A DNA stretch of 64,000 nt from Marinicellulosiphila megalodicopiae (lineage in GTDB: Bacteria; Pseudomonadota; Gammaproteobacteria; Pseudomonadales; Natronospirillaceae): the NCBI RefSeq assembly GCF_045862395.1, contig NZ_AP023087.1, positions 1,860,001 to 1,924,000 on the forward strand, given 5' to 3'. Positions within the stretch are counted from its first letter, which is position 1. Each line of letters opens with the position of its first letter. Position numbers and translations under genes: made by a program. Shown piece by piece: positions 50,710 to 59,914 of the stretch. The notes under the pieces were generated by a model. That model saw only the letters and a program-made list of their open reading frames with translations, made no database searches and was not told the DNA's origin.

Positions 50710-52287
50710 TTAAATGTTATGAGTTGTAATATTATTTGAAATCAAATCGTTTAAAAATGCTTCATGTTGTTTTTGCGAAATATGCAGTTTTGTTTTTAAA
50801 TCATCAATGATCATTAAACCTTGTTCTGTTTTTAAATCCCCTCGATAAAAGGCGTCACTTAATGCTTCTTTGTAAATAGTACTTGATTCGCTTTTGCTTA
50901 TTTTAGGCATGATGCGCGCTAAGGCATAAATTTCGTGGTGAGACAAATCCACAACGGATCGATTTTCTAGTACTTCATTCCAATTTATAGGAGATCGCTT
51001 GATGTTATTGCGTAATGTGTTACCAACAGACTCGATTTTATATTCTTGTGCCGTACGTTTAAATGATTTAACGAGCCAAATTGTACTGAAAGCAATGAGT
51101 GAAAAATCGATTATGTAAGTTAAATAAAAGGGCAGCGAGTTTAAATTAGAGCGACCGCTAAAAATATAAAAGACATTAAAGGTAATAAAAACACTGATAT
51201 TAAATGCAGCATGTAAATATTCTTTTTCACTTAATGGACTGCCTGCTTTTAATCGAAGGTTTTGATAATGGTTTTGCAGGGTACGCCCAATGATATTTGT
51301 CAATAAAATACACAATGCAATCACACCCGGAGCAGCAATAATTTTAGGGATTTTGATGATCTGATTGTTAATAAACAATCCTGGATTTAATAATGATTGT
51401 ATTTGATTGATATCTTTTACTGGCTGACCGGTAAATACATACTCCCAGTTGCCAGAATATAAAAAATAATAAAGATAAAACCCAATTACCAGACCAGGAA
51501 ACCCAAAATAAAAGAATTTACGTCCGTTTTCGGTGATTTCAGACCAGTAATTTTTTTCTAAGTCAATATCGGGGCAGTCTGTTTTACATGCAACGCAATT
51601 ACTTTTATTGTCTGATGTTCTGCACATAGATTGAGTGATGTTGGAGTTAGAAAAGTGTGCCTTTTGTTCTAAAAGACCGCTTGTTCCTGAATAAAATTTT
51701 TGGACAGGTCCCATTGGGCAAATATAATGGCACCAAGTTTTACCGGAAAATAAATATCCCATAATTAATGCGGAAATGATTAAAGTAGAAAAAATCACCA
51801 ATAATCCAATCGGATCAGCATTATAAAATAAAATGCGTCCCGTCACTGCTGAAAAAAGTATAAAAAATTGCAAATACCAGTAATTTTTGGCCAGCCAAGA
51901 ATTTTTGTTAACTTCTAGTTTTGATCGGGTGATTTCACCATCTTTTGAAATGATTTTTTTCGAAAATTGAATATTAAGCTTTCTAGGTATTTGCATGATT
52001 GCTGATAAAGGACATATTCTTCTCCAAGTGCTGTGTCCAAATAATAATAATGAAACTGGTATCAATGGGATGATGATTGTCCAAAATATTTTATTAAATA
52101 ACGAAAAAGGTTCAATATTTATTGGCTGACCTTGAAATAGGACTGAGCTTTCAATTGTAATAATTTCATTTGCTGATTGATTTAAACTCAATGCATCATT
52201 TAATAGCATTGTTGCAATAAAGGCCCAACCTAAAACCATGCCCCATCTTATTACGCTTATTTTTCTTTCTGAAATTTGACTAATCAT
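50710..52287 (-). CDS. Membrane-bound 4Fe-4S polyferredoxin (NapH/NosR-like)
   Basis: 525-residue inner-membrane iron-sulfur protein. Many hydrophobic helices up to about residue 425. Cysteine motifs: RRICPLSAI near 90, TWCHYICPMGP near 186, and C-x8-C-x2-C-x3-C-P near 222-238 (MCRTSDNKSNCVACKTDCP), the last a 4Fe-4S ligand set. A soluble helical tail of about 95 residues follows (DLSHHEIYALARIMPKI onward). Such proteins move electrons between the membrane and soluble partners. Fourteen bases after the ferredoxin reductase gene, with AAAGGA before the ATG, so the two are one operon. The terminal acceptor is unknown. Confidence 0.82.
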   Translation of the reverse strand: MISQISERKISVIRWGMVLGWAFIATMLLNDALSLNQSANEIITIESSVLFQGQPINIEPFSLFNKIFWTIIIPLIPVSLLLFGHSTWRRICPLSAIMQIPRKLNIQFSKKIISKDGEITRSKLEVNKNSWLAKNYWYLQFFILFSAVTGRILFYNADPIGLLVIFSTLIISALIMGYLFSGKTWCHYICPMGPVQKFYSGTSGLLEQKAHFSNSNITQSMCRTSDNKSNCVACKTDCPDIDLEKNYWSEITENGRKFFYFGFPGLVIGFYLYYFLYSGNWEYVFTGQPVKDINQIQSLLNPGLFINNQIIKIPKIIAAPGVIALCILLTNIIGRTLQNHYQNLRLKAGSPLSEKEYLHAAFNISVFITFNVFYIFSGRSNLNSLPFYLTYIIDFSLIAFSTIWLVKSFKRTAQEYKIESVGNTLRNNIKRSPINWNEVLENRSVVDLSHHEIYALARIMPKISKSESSTIYKEALSDAFYRGDLKTEQGLMIIDDLKTKLHISQKQHEAFLNDLISNNITTHNI

Positions 52288-52301
52288 TTTTAATTCCTTT
52301 T

Positions 52302-53798
52302 TTAAACTTCTAATTCAACATCTTCAACACTGGTGTGACAACAAGCTAATACAGTATCTTGACTGTCTACTTTTTTTCCGCTTTTAAGTGAGATTACCTT
52401 TCCCGATACAACTTTCACTTTACATGAGCCACATGCCCCTGCTCTGCATGCATTAGGGATGGAAACTCCAGCTGATTCTGCACATTCTAATAAGGATTGT
52501 GGGCTGGTTATGTTTGCAACGATATCCGAAATATTAAAAATAATTTTGGATAAAGTGGATTCTCCATTAAACGTGATTTCAGTATTGCCGCCAAAGCTTT
52601 CATAAAAATAATTATCAAAATTGAAGTTTAAGGATTTCAAAACCGCTTCGATTGAATCTTTGAACTTATCGGGGCCACATAAATAGATATGCCTGTCATG
52701 TAGATCAATAGCTGCTTGTTGTAGTAATTCTGCATTCAATCTCCCAGTCATGCCTTTCCAAGATTTTCGACATTGCCCAGTTAATGAATAATGAAATTTC
52801 AAAAGCGGCATTTTTTTACTATAAAAATTAATTTCGTCTTTAAATACAATGTCTTTTTCTGTACGGCAACTATTTAAAAAAATAATATCCATATTTCTAT
52901 TAATATCATATAAAGAACGGAGCATTGACATTACCGGAGTAATGCCACTACCAGCACTGATGAACAAGGCTTTTTTAGTGATTGAATGATTAAATATAAA
53001 TTCCCCTGCCGCTTTTTTAGCGTTGAGTTTTGAGCCTTGGTGGATGTGACTTTTCATCCAATTGGAAACCAGTCCACCTTCAATAGACTTAATGGTGACT
53101 TCTAAAATGTCTGGACGAGTAGGGGTTGATGAAATGGTGTAGGAGCGACTTACTTTTTTTGAATCAATCATTAAATTAAAAGTAATGAATTGACCTGCTT
53201 GATAATCAAATAGTCGATTATTGATTTCTTTGAAACGAAATGTATGAATGTCATTGGTTTCTTGATTGACACCAATGCATATTAAATCAATGGATTCAGC
53301 AGAACAAAATCGGTCAGATGATATTTGTCTTTCAATTTGAGAGGGTTCATTTTTACGTGTGTCACTTTGAAATATTAATGTTTCATTAATTAATGTCTCA
53401 ATAACTATGATTGCATTAGCCTCAGAAGTGCTGATTGTATTAATGCCAAAAATTCCCCCATCTGTTTTAGCAATTGCTTCGCAAATTAGTAGTAAATCAT
53501 CTTTGATATTTTGACAATCAGAAATTGGATATTGAAACTTGATTTTTTCCAATAGTATTCGAATATCTAAAGAGTTTAATTTAAAACTTCCATCTTGATA
53601 TTGCTTCCATACGGTTTTGAATATCTGAGAACTTAAATTGACGTGTTCGATTAAGTAACGGCTTTTACACCAACTGGTTTTGTCTATTAAGCGGTGAAAT
53701 GTTTCTATTTCTTTAGGAGATATGTCGTCATCGGCTCCTGCTATCCATAAAAATAAGTAAATTGGGAGGCGCGCAAGTTGTTCATTATTATTATTCAT
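52302..53798 (-). CDS. TerB domain - ferredoxin reductase - 2Fe-2S ferredoxin fusion
   Basis: 498 residues in three parts. 1-140: TerB-like helical domain (FLWIAGADDDISPKEIETFHRLI near 14). About 165-410: FAD/NAD(P) oxidoreductase with RSYTISSTP (FAD, near 214), SAGSGITPVMSMLRSL (near 272) and IYLCGPDKFKDSIE (near 357). About 415-498: plant-type 2Fe-2S ferredoxin with C-R-A-G-A-C-G-S-C near 450 and a last Cys in LACC near 486. Predicted to pass electrons from NAD(P)H through FAD and 2Fe-2S to the membrane polyferredoxin encoded next. TerB in front of a reductase is unusual. Confidence 0.87.
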   Translation of the reverse strand: MNNNNEQLARLPIYLFLWIAGADDDISPKEIETFHRLIDKTSWCKSRYLIEHVNLSSQIFKTVWKQYQDGSFKLNSLDIRILLEKIKFQYPISDCQNIKDDLLLICEAIAKTDGGIFGINTISTSEANAIIVIETLINETLIFQSDTRKNEPSQIERQISSDRFCSAESIDLICIGVNQETNDIHTFRFKEINNRLFDYQAGQFITFNLMIDSKKVSRSYTISSTPTRPDILEVTIKSIEGGLVSNWMKSHIHQGSKLNAKKAAGEFIFNHSITKKALFISAGSGITPVMSMLRSLYDINRNMDIIFLNSCRTEKDIVFKDEINFYSKKMPLLKFHYSLTGQCRKSWKGMTGRLNAELLQQAAIDLHDRHIYLCGPDKFKDSIEAVLKSLNFNFDNYFYESFGGNTEITFNGESTLSKIIFNISDIVANITSPQSLLECAESAGVSIPNACRAGACGSCKVKVVSGKVISLKSGKKVDSQDTVLACCHTSVEDVELEV

Positions 53799-54052
53799 TA
53801 TTAATCCTTAAGATAATGCTTGGATGCTCAGTAATGTGCAATAAAATGTAAAAAAATGCAACAAGGTTCTCAATTTTTATCATGATAGAAATGAATGCAA
53901 AACAATGATTGTTTGTAAAAAAGCATGAATTTATGTCGAGTTACCTGTAAATATGGAAAAATTTAATTAATTTCAAAAATTGACCAAAAGCTGTGTATCC
54001 TCTAACGTTAAAGGAAGCTTCGTAATTCTATTAATACATTTAGGTCAAATTA

Positions 54053-55366
54053 ATGCAGCAAAATGCAGTACCTATAAAGACGATTTTATTCATAATGAGT
54101 ACGGTGCTGATATTAATGTCAGCCACGATCTCAGCACTTAATAATTATGAAAAATACTCCTATGAAACGACCACCATAAATGTGGCGGACAATTGGGTGA
54201 AAGTCTATTCGGATTCAATTTCTCAGGGTAATAGTTGGTCTAAAAAAGTTGAAGAGGGGGCGAGTCAAGGGTTTGATTGTGAAATTAAAAAAGGAGACCC
54301 ACACCCATATTGCATAATGCTGAATTGGATTACCCCTAGTGAATTTCAAGGGTTAAATTTAAGTTTGTATAAGTATATGACTATTCATGGAACTTATGAT
54401 TCGCCCAGTATGAATGATTTTTTAAGAGTCAGCTTGAGGCAATTTGATTTGGGTTATACCCAAATGAATAAAGTACATACCTATAAATATAACTTGATTG
54501 AAATTCAGCGTAAAAACTTTAAAGATGAAATCAGGATCGATTTAAGTGATCTGAGTGTGCCTTTTTGGTGGATGTCGATGATGAAAGGACAAAAAGTCGA
54601 TAGTTTCGTTGCTATTAACAATGTACCTTTAATAGAAGTTTCCACAGGAACACATGCCACAATTGGTGAACATAAACTTCGGATATCGTCATTTGATTTT
54701 GATCGTGAAGTGGTGCCAATTACCAAGGTTTATGAGTATATATTGCTTGTTTGGGGCTGTTTTATCTTTTTAATTTTAATGATTGTTTCAATATATTTTG
54801 CCATTTTACTTCGAACGAAAGTCGATAATGAAAAGAATTTAATTCAAATCAATACTGCGTTATCTCTACGTTCAGCAGAGCTTGAAATTTTTAATAAAAC
54901 CGATGAATTAACAGGTGTACTTAATCGAGCTGGTATGCAAAATAAGATGATGGATTGCATGAGCCAAGATGTATTGCCTCTTACCGTTGTGATGGTGGAT
55001 CTGGATCATTTTAAAAAAATAAATGACCGTTATGGCCATCAAACAGGGGATGTGGTTTTGGCTAATTTAGGTGAATTATTAAATAAATTCATAAAAAATG
55101 ATGAAAGCGTTTCTCGTTTTGGGGGGGAAGAATTTATGATATTAATGCCAAATCAAACATTTGAAATGGTGAAAGAAAGAATTGAAGCATTACGAGTCGA
55201 AATTGAAACTTATGATATGCCAATTGATAAGCCCGTTACGGCAAGTTTTGGGGTAGCAACTTCTATCTATAGAATTGAATTTAAACAATTGATTGAAAAA
55301 GCTGATAACGCATTATATGTTGCAAAAAATAATGGCCGAAATTGTATTAAGCATGAAGGGGACTAG
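54053..55366 (+). CDS. Diguanylate cyclase (GGDEF) with periplasmic beta-rich sensor domain, copy 1
   Basis: Makes cyclic di-GMP. 437 residues: TM helix at 8-27; periplasmic domain about 40-220 with two cysteines (FDCEIKKGDPHPYC) and strands like a carbohydrate-binding jelly roll (DFLRVSLRQFDLGY); TM near 228-252; short coil; GGDEF domain with active site SRFGGEEFMIL near 355. The product-inhibition I-site RxxD is replaced (KNDE at that place). Start ATG 54053. Its neighbour is a paralogue in the same layout. Confidence 0.9.
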   Translation: MQQNAVPIKTILFIMSTVLILMSATISALNNYEKYSYETTTINVADNWVKVYSDSISQGNSWSKKVEEGASQGFDCEIKKGDPHPYCIMLNWITPSEFQGLNLSLYKYMTIHGTYDSPSMNDFLRVSLRQFDLGYTQMNKVHTYKYNLIEIQRKNFKDEIRIDLSDLSVPFWWMSMMKGQKVDSFVAINNVPLIEVSTGTHATIGEHKLRISSFDFDREVVPITKVYEYILLVWGCFIFLILMIVSIYFAILLRTKVDNEKNLIQINTALSLRSAELEIFNKTDELTGVLNRAGMQNKMMDCMSQDVLPLTVVMVDLDHFKKINDRYGHQTGDVVLANLGELLNKFIKNDESVSRFGGEEFMILMPNQTFEMVKERIEALRVEIETYDMPIDKPVTASFGVATSIYRIEFKQLIEKADNALYVAKNNGRNCIKHEGD

Positions 55367-56698
55367 ATGCCTAAATTATTCAATTTAATAAATGCCCTTG
55401 TACTTATTCCAATTATATTGTTTGTATGTTTGTTGGGGTCGGTATTTTTAGTTGTTTTTTATCCATACTATTCAATTGATAGAATGTATATAGAAGTAAA
55501 CGAATCAAACACCATTGCAGCAATTGAAATTGGCAGTGAAGGATTTACAGTCATTAATAAAATGGCAAGTGATCAATTTTCAGGTTTTGATTGTCAGATT
55601 TTAGATGAAAAGTCTGATCCTACCTGTCGACTTGAAATATGGATAACAGAAAATAAAACTAAGGGGATAGATTTATCCAAATTTGAAGAAATGACGGTTT
55701 TTGGTAATTTTATTTCACCCACCTCTGAAGATTTCTTAAGGGTAAGTCTTCGAAATTATGAGGTAAATGTTAATAAATTAAATGAAGACCCTGACACGTT
55801 TTATAAATTTAATTTAGTCGAATTATTAAAAACAGAATTAGGGCCTCCGATTCATTTGGAGCTTAATCGATTGATTGTGCCAAATTGGTGGCTTACAAAG
55901 GTGAGGGATGAAGACGTTAAAAGCTCAGTTGATTTAACTAATGTGCCAATGATTGAAATTTCAACGGGTTCTCATCCGTCTGTTGGCTCATTTAGTTTAA
56001 GAGTGTCGGCGATTGAATTAAAGCGAAGTATATTCACAATTGAACAACTTTATGAATATTTACTTTTATTTTGGGCGGCAATTTTAATCTTATCTTTTTT
56101 AATAATTTCACTGTTTTTAGGGTTTAGAATTTGGCGAACCAATAAAAATGAAAAGATACTTATTGAAATTAATGATTCATTATCTGAAAGAACTGAAAAT
56201 CTAGAATTAATTAACAAAACTGATGAATTAACCAGGGTGTTAAACCGAAACGGAATGAAGCAACAAATGATGTTGTGTCTAACCAATAATTGGTTTCCGT
56301 TGACTGCTGTGATGGTGGATATAGATTTTTTTAAAAAAATTAATGATAAATTCGGTCATCAAAAAGGGGATGTTGTTTTGATGAATTTGGGGAGGATATT
56401 AATGGATTTTACGCATGATTATGAAAGTGTGTCACGTTTTGGTGGAGAAGAGTTCATTATTTTGATGCCAAATAAAAATAAAGCTCATTTTGAGCATAGA
56501 TTGGAAAAACTGAGAAGAAATATTGAAAGTTTTGATATGGGTCTAGGATATCCTGTTACGGCGAGTATTGGGGTGGCAACTGCAAACAGTAAATCTGAAT
56601 TTAAAGATGTAGTTGAGCATGCTGATCAAGCATTGTATCAAGCTAAAAATAATGGTCGCAATTGCGTGAGGTATTTTCAAAAAAGCAAAATGAATTAA
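55367..56698 (+). CDS. Diguanylate cyclase (GGDEF) with periplasmic beta-rich sensor domain, copy 2
   Basis: 443 residues, paralogous to the preceding gene across its entire length: TM near 10-32, periplasmic domain with the same two-Cys spacing (FDCQILDEKSDPTC), the shared words FLRVSLR and I-E-(V/I)-S-T-G, TM near 225-250 and GGDEF active site SRFGGEEFIIL near 362. The I-site is again lost (HDYE). The ATG follows the preceding TAG directly, so both are made from one mRNA. The domain similarity is what I see; the sugar-like ligand is a guess. Confidence 0.9.
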   Translation: MPKLFNLINALVLIPIILFVCLLGSVFLVVFYPYYSIDRMYIEVNESNTIAAIEIGSEGFTVINKMASDQFSGFDCQILDEKSDPTCRLEIWITENKTKGIDLSKFEEMTVFGNFISPTSEDFLRVSLRNYEVNVNKLNEDPDTFYKFNLVELLKTELGPPIHLELNRLIVPNWWLTKVRDEDVKSSVDLTNVPMIEISTGSHPSVGSFSLRVSAIELKRSIFTIEQLYEYLLLFWAAILILSFLIISLFLGFRIWRTNKNEKILIEINDSLSERTENLELINKTDELTRVLNRNGMKQQMMLCLTNNWFPLTAVMVDIDFFKKINDKFGHQKGDVVLMNLGRILMDFTHDYESVSRFGGEEFIILMPNKNKAHFEHRLEKLRRNIESFDMGLGYPVTASIGVATANSKSEFKDVVEHADQALYQAKNNGRNCVRYFQKSKMN

Positions 56699-56739
56699 GA
56701 TCTAAACTAAATAGTGTATTTTACTTTATTGAAATCACT

Positions 56740-56982
56740 TTATGGTTTTGTAAGGATGCGGATTAAATAAAGTAATAAACATGCCCCAACGGTAGAGGTG
56801 ATGATTGAGCCAATTATGCTGTCAGCATAAAAGCCTGCGAGTCCAAAAGTAAACCCGCCAATTATCGCACCGACTATGCCTACAACGATATTGCCAATTA
56901 AGCCAAACCCTTTTCCTTTCATGATATTGCCAGATAACCATCCAGCAATGCCACCGATAAATAATGATGCAATGATGCTCAT
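56740..56982 (-). CDS. GlsB/YeaQ/YmgE family stress-response membrane protein
   Basis: 80 residues, three glycine-rich hydrophobic helices: IASLFIGGIAGWLSGNIMKGKGFGLIGNIVVGIVGAIIGG is the family signature at 3-42. Small inner-membrane protein, often stress-induced, of unknown mechanism. Confidence 0.92.
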   Translation of the reverse strand: MSIIASLFIGGIAGWLSGNIMKGKGFGLIGNIVVGIVGAIIGGFTFGLAGFYADSIIGSIITSTVGACLLLYLIRILTKP

Positions 56983-57097
56983 GTAAACTCTCTTTTTGTA
57001 GGATTTATTGTAACGATACAGTACATGTCAGCGTTACACAAAACTGCGTTATAAGTGAATATTGACCACGTAAATTCATACCTGTCGCCTGATATTG

Positions 57098-57180
57098 CCG
57101 ATTGCTACATGGAAGTAGCTTATTAGGCAATGCAGATGCTATTAACAATCACAATTCGAGCAGTTGCGGATTGCACTGAA
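57098..57180 (+). repeat. Dispersed non-coding element, copy 2
   Basis: GCTAC-ATGGAA-GTAGC then TTATTAGGCAATGCAG, AATTCGAGCAGTT and CACTGAA. Similar to 38736-38816. Between the GlsB gene and the DUF3185 gene. Confidence 0.65.
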
Positions 57181-57186
57181 CAAACA

Positions 57187-57396
57187 TTATTTTTTAATAA
57201 TTAAAAACATCCCAACAACTGTGGTGATAGCACTACAAATATAAAGCCACATCACTTTATCTGTATGAGCACCGGTGATAACTTGGGTGACCTTGGATCC
57301 TATGGAATCTGAAAGTTGAACCCCCCAAATTCCAAGTCCAATTCCTGCAATCAACAATACTAATCCAATAATTTTAATGCGTGTATGGGTATTCAT
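57187..57396 (-). CDS. DUF3185 family small membrane protein
   Basis: 69 residues with two hydrophobic helices (IIGLVLLIAGIGLGIWGVQLSD and WLYICSAITTVVGMFLIIKK), matching DUF3185. AAGG lies six bases before the ATG. It starts 15 bases after the GH94 gene ends, so it may be read through from it. Function unknown. Confidence 0.8.
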   Translation of the reverse strand: MNTHTRIKIIGLVLLIAGIGLGIWGVQLSDSIGSKVTQVITGAHTDKVMWLYICSAITTVVGMFLIIKK

Positions 57397-57411
57397 TTAA
57401 TGCCTTAATTA

Positions 57412-59763
57412 TTAAAAGTAAACCACAACATCATAAGTAGTATTGGCTTTGATATCACGGATTATTGAGTCTGTTATTGTTTCAGCGTTAACATCCACGC
57501 GTAAAGCATCATTGTCAGATTTGATATAGCGAACATTAAAAATAGCGCCTCTAAATTCACGAGTACAATGAGCTTCTTGCCATTGACTTGGTAATTTAGG
57601 TTGAATATTTAAGCCTTCAGGGCAGCCTTTTAATCCCATCATTTCTTCGCAAGTTAAACGGTAGAACCAAGCGGCAGTACCTGTATTGAACAGGTGACTT
57701 GAGCGGCCTGCAGTTCGAGGAAATTGATAATATGCGCCGCGATAATAATTAGGAATATAAACCGGTAATTGGCCGCGTTGTTTGATATCGGCGTCATTGG
57801 GTCCTGAAATCATTTTTCGTAATACATCAAATGCTTTATCGGACTCATTTAATTGATACAAGCTTGATGCATAAAACGCGGCGGCATGGTTATAAACGGA
57901 TCCATTTTCAGCACTGCCTGGCCATTTTTGTGTGACTCGACCCACATCATCACGCATGGCTGTATAAGCAGGTGCGTACATCATCACACCATATGGTGTG
58001 TTTAGTTGTTCATCAATGGCGTTAAACATTTTTTGTTTTTGGTCATCAGAAGGGGCGCCACACATAAGTGCCCAGCTTTGTGCATTTAAGAAAATTTTAC
58101 CTTCTTTGTCTGCATTTACGCCAAAAATGACGCCGTCATCAGTGATGCCACGACCATACCAATTGCCGTCCCATAATTCGTTATTAATGCATTTGTTAAT
58201 TTCTTGGGCAGTTTGATTCAGTTGATCCGCTTGGGTTTGATCGTTTTTAATAACACAAACTTTAGCCCATTTTTGAATCGCAAAACTGACCGCTTCAGTT
58301 AACCAGCCTGATACGCCTTTGCCTTTGTAACCCACCATGTTCATAGGGTCACACCAATCGCCTTGAGCGATGTAGTTAAGGCCTCGATGATCACGCTCTT
58401 TGATTAAAAATTGCATGGCTCGTGATAAATGATCGTACACAGAAGTGATTTCATCGCTATCGCCCCATTTAACTTGTTCATCTAAAATAGCCCAGTCAGC
58501 GGTTTCATTTAAATACGCTTCAATCACAATGGTTAACCAAACAGGGTGGTCAGTGTGAGGGATTTGGTTTATGTATTTAAGCTCAGCTTCATCGGTTAGC
58601 AAAATACCATCTGGCATCGCACCTGATGATTCTTGTTGGCTAAGAGCATGTAAAATAGATGCGCGAGTGCTGTCGGGTTTGATGTACGCCATACCCATTG
58701 CATCTTGTAAATAATTACGAGTTTGCGGGTCAGTTGATAAACGATTGGAATCGCCATGATAAAACACTTGGCGCGGTAACCAATTATTAACAAAATTATT
58801 TAATTGATCATCCGGTGTGTGAATATCAAAACAGCCATTTCCTGAATGAATATAATCTTCATAATCATGGATTTTGTCGTTTAAACTGCCATCAAATAAC
58901 TTCGCTTTAAGATTTTTAATTTCGGCTTTATCAAATGCTGGGCCAAACAAAAGCGTGGTATCTTCTTGTTGGTTTGATGCTAATTCCAATTCAAATTGCA
59001 TGATACAAGCAGGCATTTCGTATAAAGCATTGCCGTTTGTAAGATTTTGCTTGTCTTGTAAGGCAGAAGGGTTGTGCAAGCCACCATCGCCTTCGAATTT
59101 TTGAAGTGCCACTTCATACGAGTTAGGCGTACGATCCGCTGTTAAATACGTGATGTCTTTAAAATGCTTTTGCTTGAAGTGATCTTCTACTTTTTGATAA
59201 GGCGAAATACAAGTACAAACCACCGCGTTTAGTTCTTTATCAAAATCGCCCCCCATATTCATCCAAGATGAATATCCAACAGGGAAATAAGGGATTAAAG
59301 AAATTTTACGAGGTTTGTTCGATAAGTTTTTAACACTCACTTGGTAGACTTCTGCGACTTCGTCATTCACTAATGTTAAACGTATTGTGATTTCGATTCC
59401 AAATTTTTGTGCCACCCAGGTCACATCGCTCAAGCCAGGAATAAACTTAAAGTCATCTAGCTTAACTTTCATAGGCTCATAAGGCGCTGAGAACATTTCA
59501 CCAGTTTCATCATCGCGTACATAAAAGAAACGACCAGGATGATGGGAGAAATAAGGTTGTTCAGGTTGCATGAAGCTTTTGGCGGCAAGAGAAGGTATGT
59601 GAGCGTATTTTGCAGGTTCAGGTTGCATGAATTGGCCAACTGCGTATCCTCGGCAGCTAACTTGCACCATCATTTTTTTATTCCACAAATAGGCTGCGCT
59701 ATTTGGAGCAATATCTGGATTGTCTAAAAGGTACTTTGCACCGTCTTCAATAAACTGACTCAT
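57412..59763 (-). CDS. GH94 disaccharide phosphorylase, probably cellobionic-acid-phosphorylase-like
   Basis: Breaks a disaccharide with phosphate to give sugar-1-phosphate. 783 residues, cytosolic. N-terminal beta-sandwich with GYSSWMNMGGDFDKELNAVV near 175; helical (alpha/alpha)6 barrel; the catalytic acid Asp lies in QGDWCDPMNMVGYKG near 467; QKWPGSAENGSVYNHAAAF near 622 lines the phosphate site. The DWCDPMNMVG version of the motif resembles the cellobionic-acid phosphorylase subgroup more than cellobiose or chitobiose phosphorylases, but substrate assignment is tentative. Divergent from an AraC regulator that probably controls it. Confidence 0.85.
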   Translation of the reverse strand: MSQFIEDGAKYLLDNPDIAPNSAAYLWNKKMMVQVSCRGYAVGQFMQPEPAKYAHIPSLAAKSFMQPEQPYFSHHPGRFFYVRDDETGEMFSAPYEPMKVKLDDFKFIPGLSDVTWVAQKFGIEITIRLTLVNDEVAEVYQVSVKNLSNKPRKISLIPYFPVGYSSWMNMGGDFDKELNAVVCTCISPYQKVEDHFKQKHFKDITYLTADRTPNSYEVALQKFEGDGGLHNPSALQDKQNLTNGNALYEMPACIMQFELELASNQQEDTTLLFGPAFDKAEIKNLKAKLFDGSLNDKIHDYEDYIHSGNGCFDIHTPDDQLNNFVNNWLPRQVFYHGDSNRLSTDPQTRNYLQDAMGMAYIKPDSTRASILHALSQQESSGAMPDGILLTDEAELKYINQIPHTDHPVWLTIVIEAYLNETADWAILDEQVKWGDSDEITSVYDHLSRAMQFLIKERDHRGLNYIAQGDWCDPMNMVGYKGKGVSGWLTEAVSFAIQKWAKVCVIKNDQTQADQLNQTAQEINKCINNELWDGNWYGRGITDDGVIFGVNADKEGKIFLNAQSWALMCGAPSDDQKQKMFNAIDEQLNTPYGVMMYAPAYTAMRDDVGRVTQKWPGSAENGSVYNHAAAFYASSLYQLNESDKAFDVLRKMISGPNDADIKQRGQLPVYIPNYYRGAYYQFPRTAGRSSHLFNTGTAAWFYRLTCEEMMGLKGCPEGLNIQPKLPSQWQEAHCTREFRGAIFNVRYIKSDNDALRVDVNAETITDSIIRDIKANTTYDVVVYF

Positions 59764-59914
59764 CTAACATCTCGCTTAATTCAATTACCTTCAACACTGC
59801 TGTTTTATACCAGTATTGATTTTTTAATGGGTTTTATGTGAAAAACGCGCACTATAAAGTAAACTGAACTAAAAACAATATTTTAAACTCTTAATAATAT
59901 GTGTGAAACTCTCA

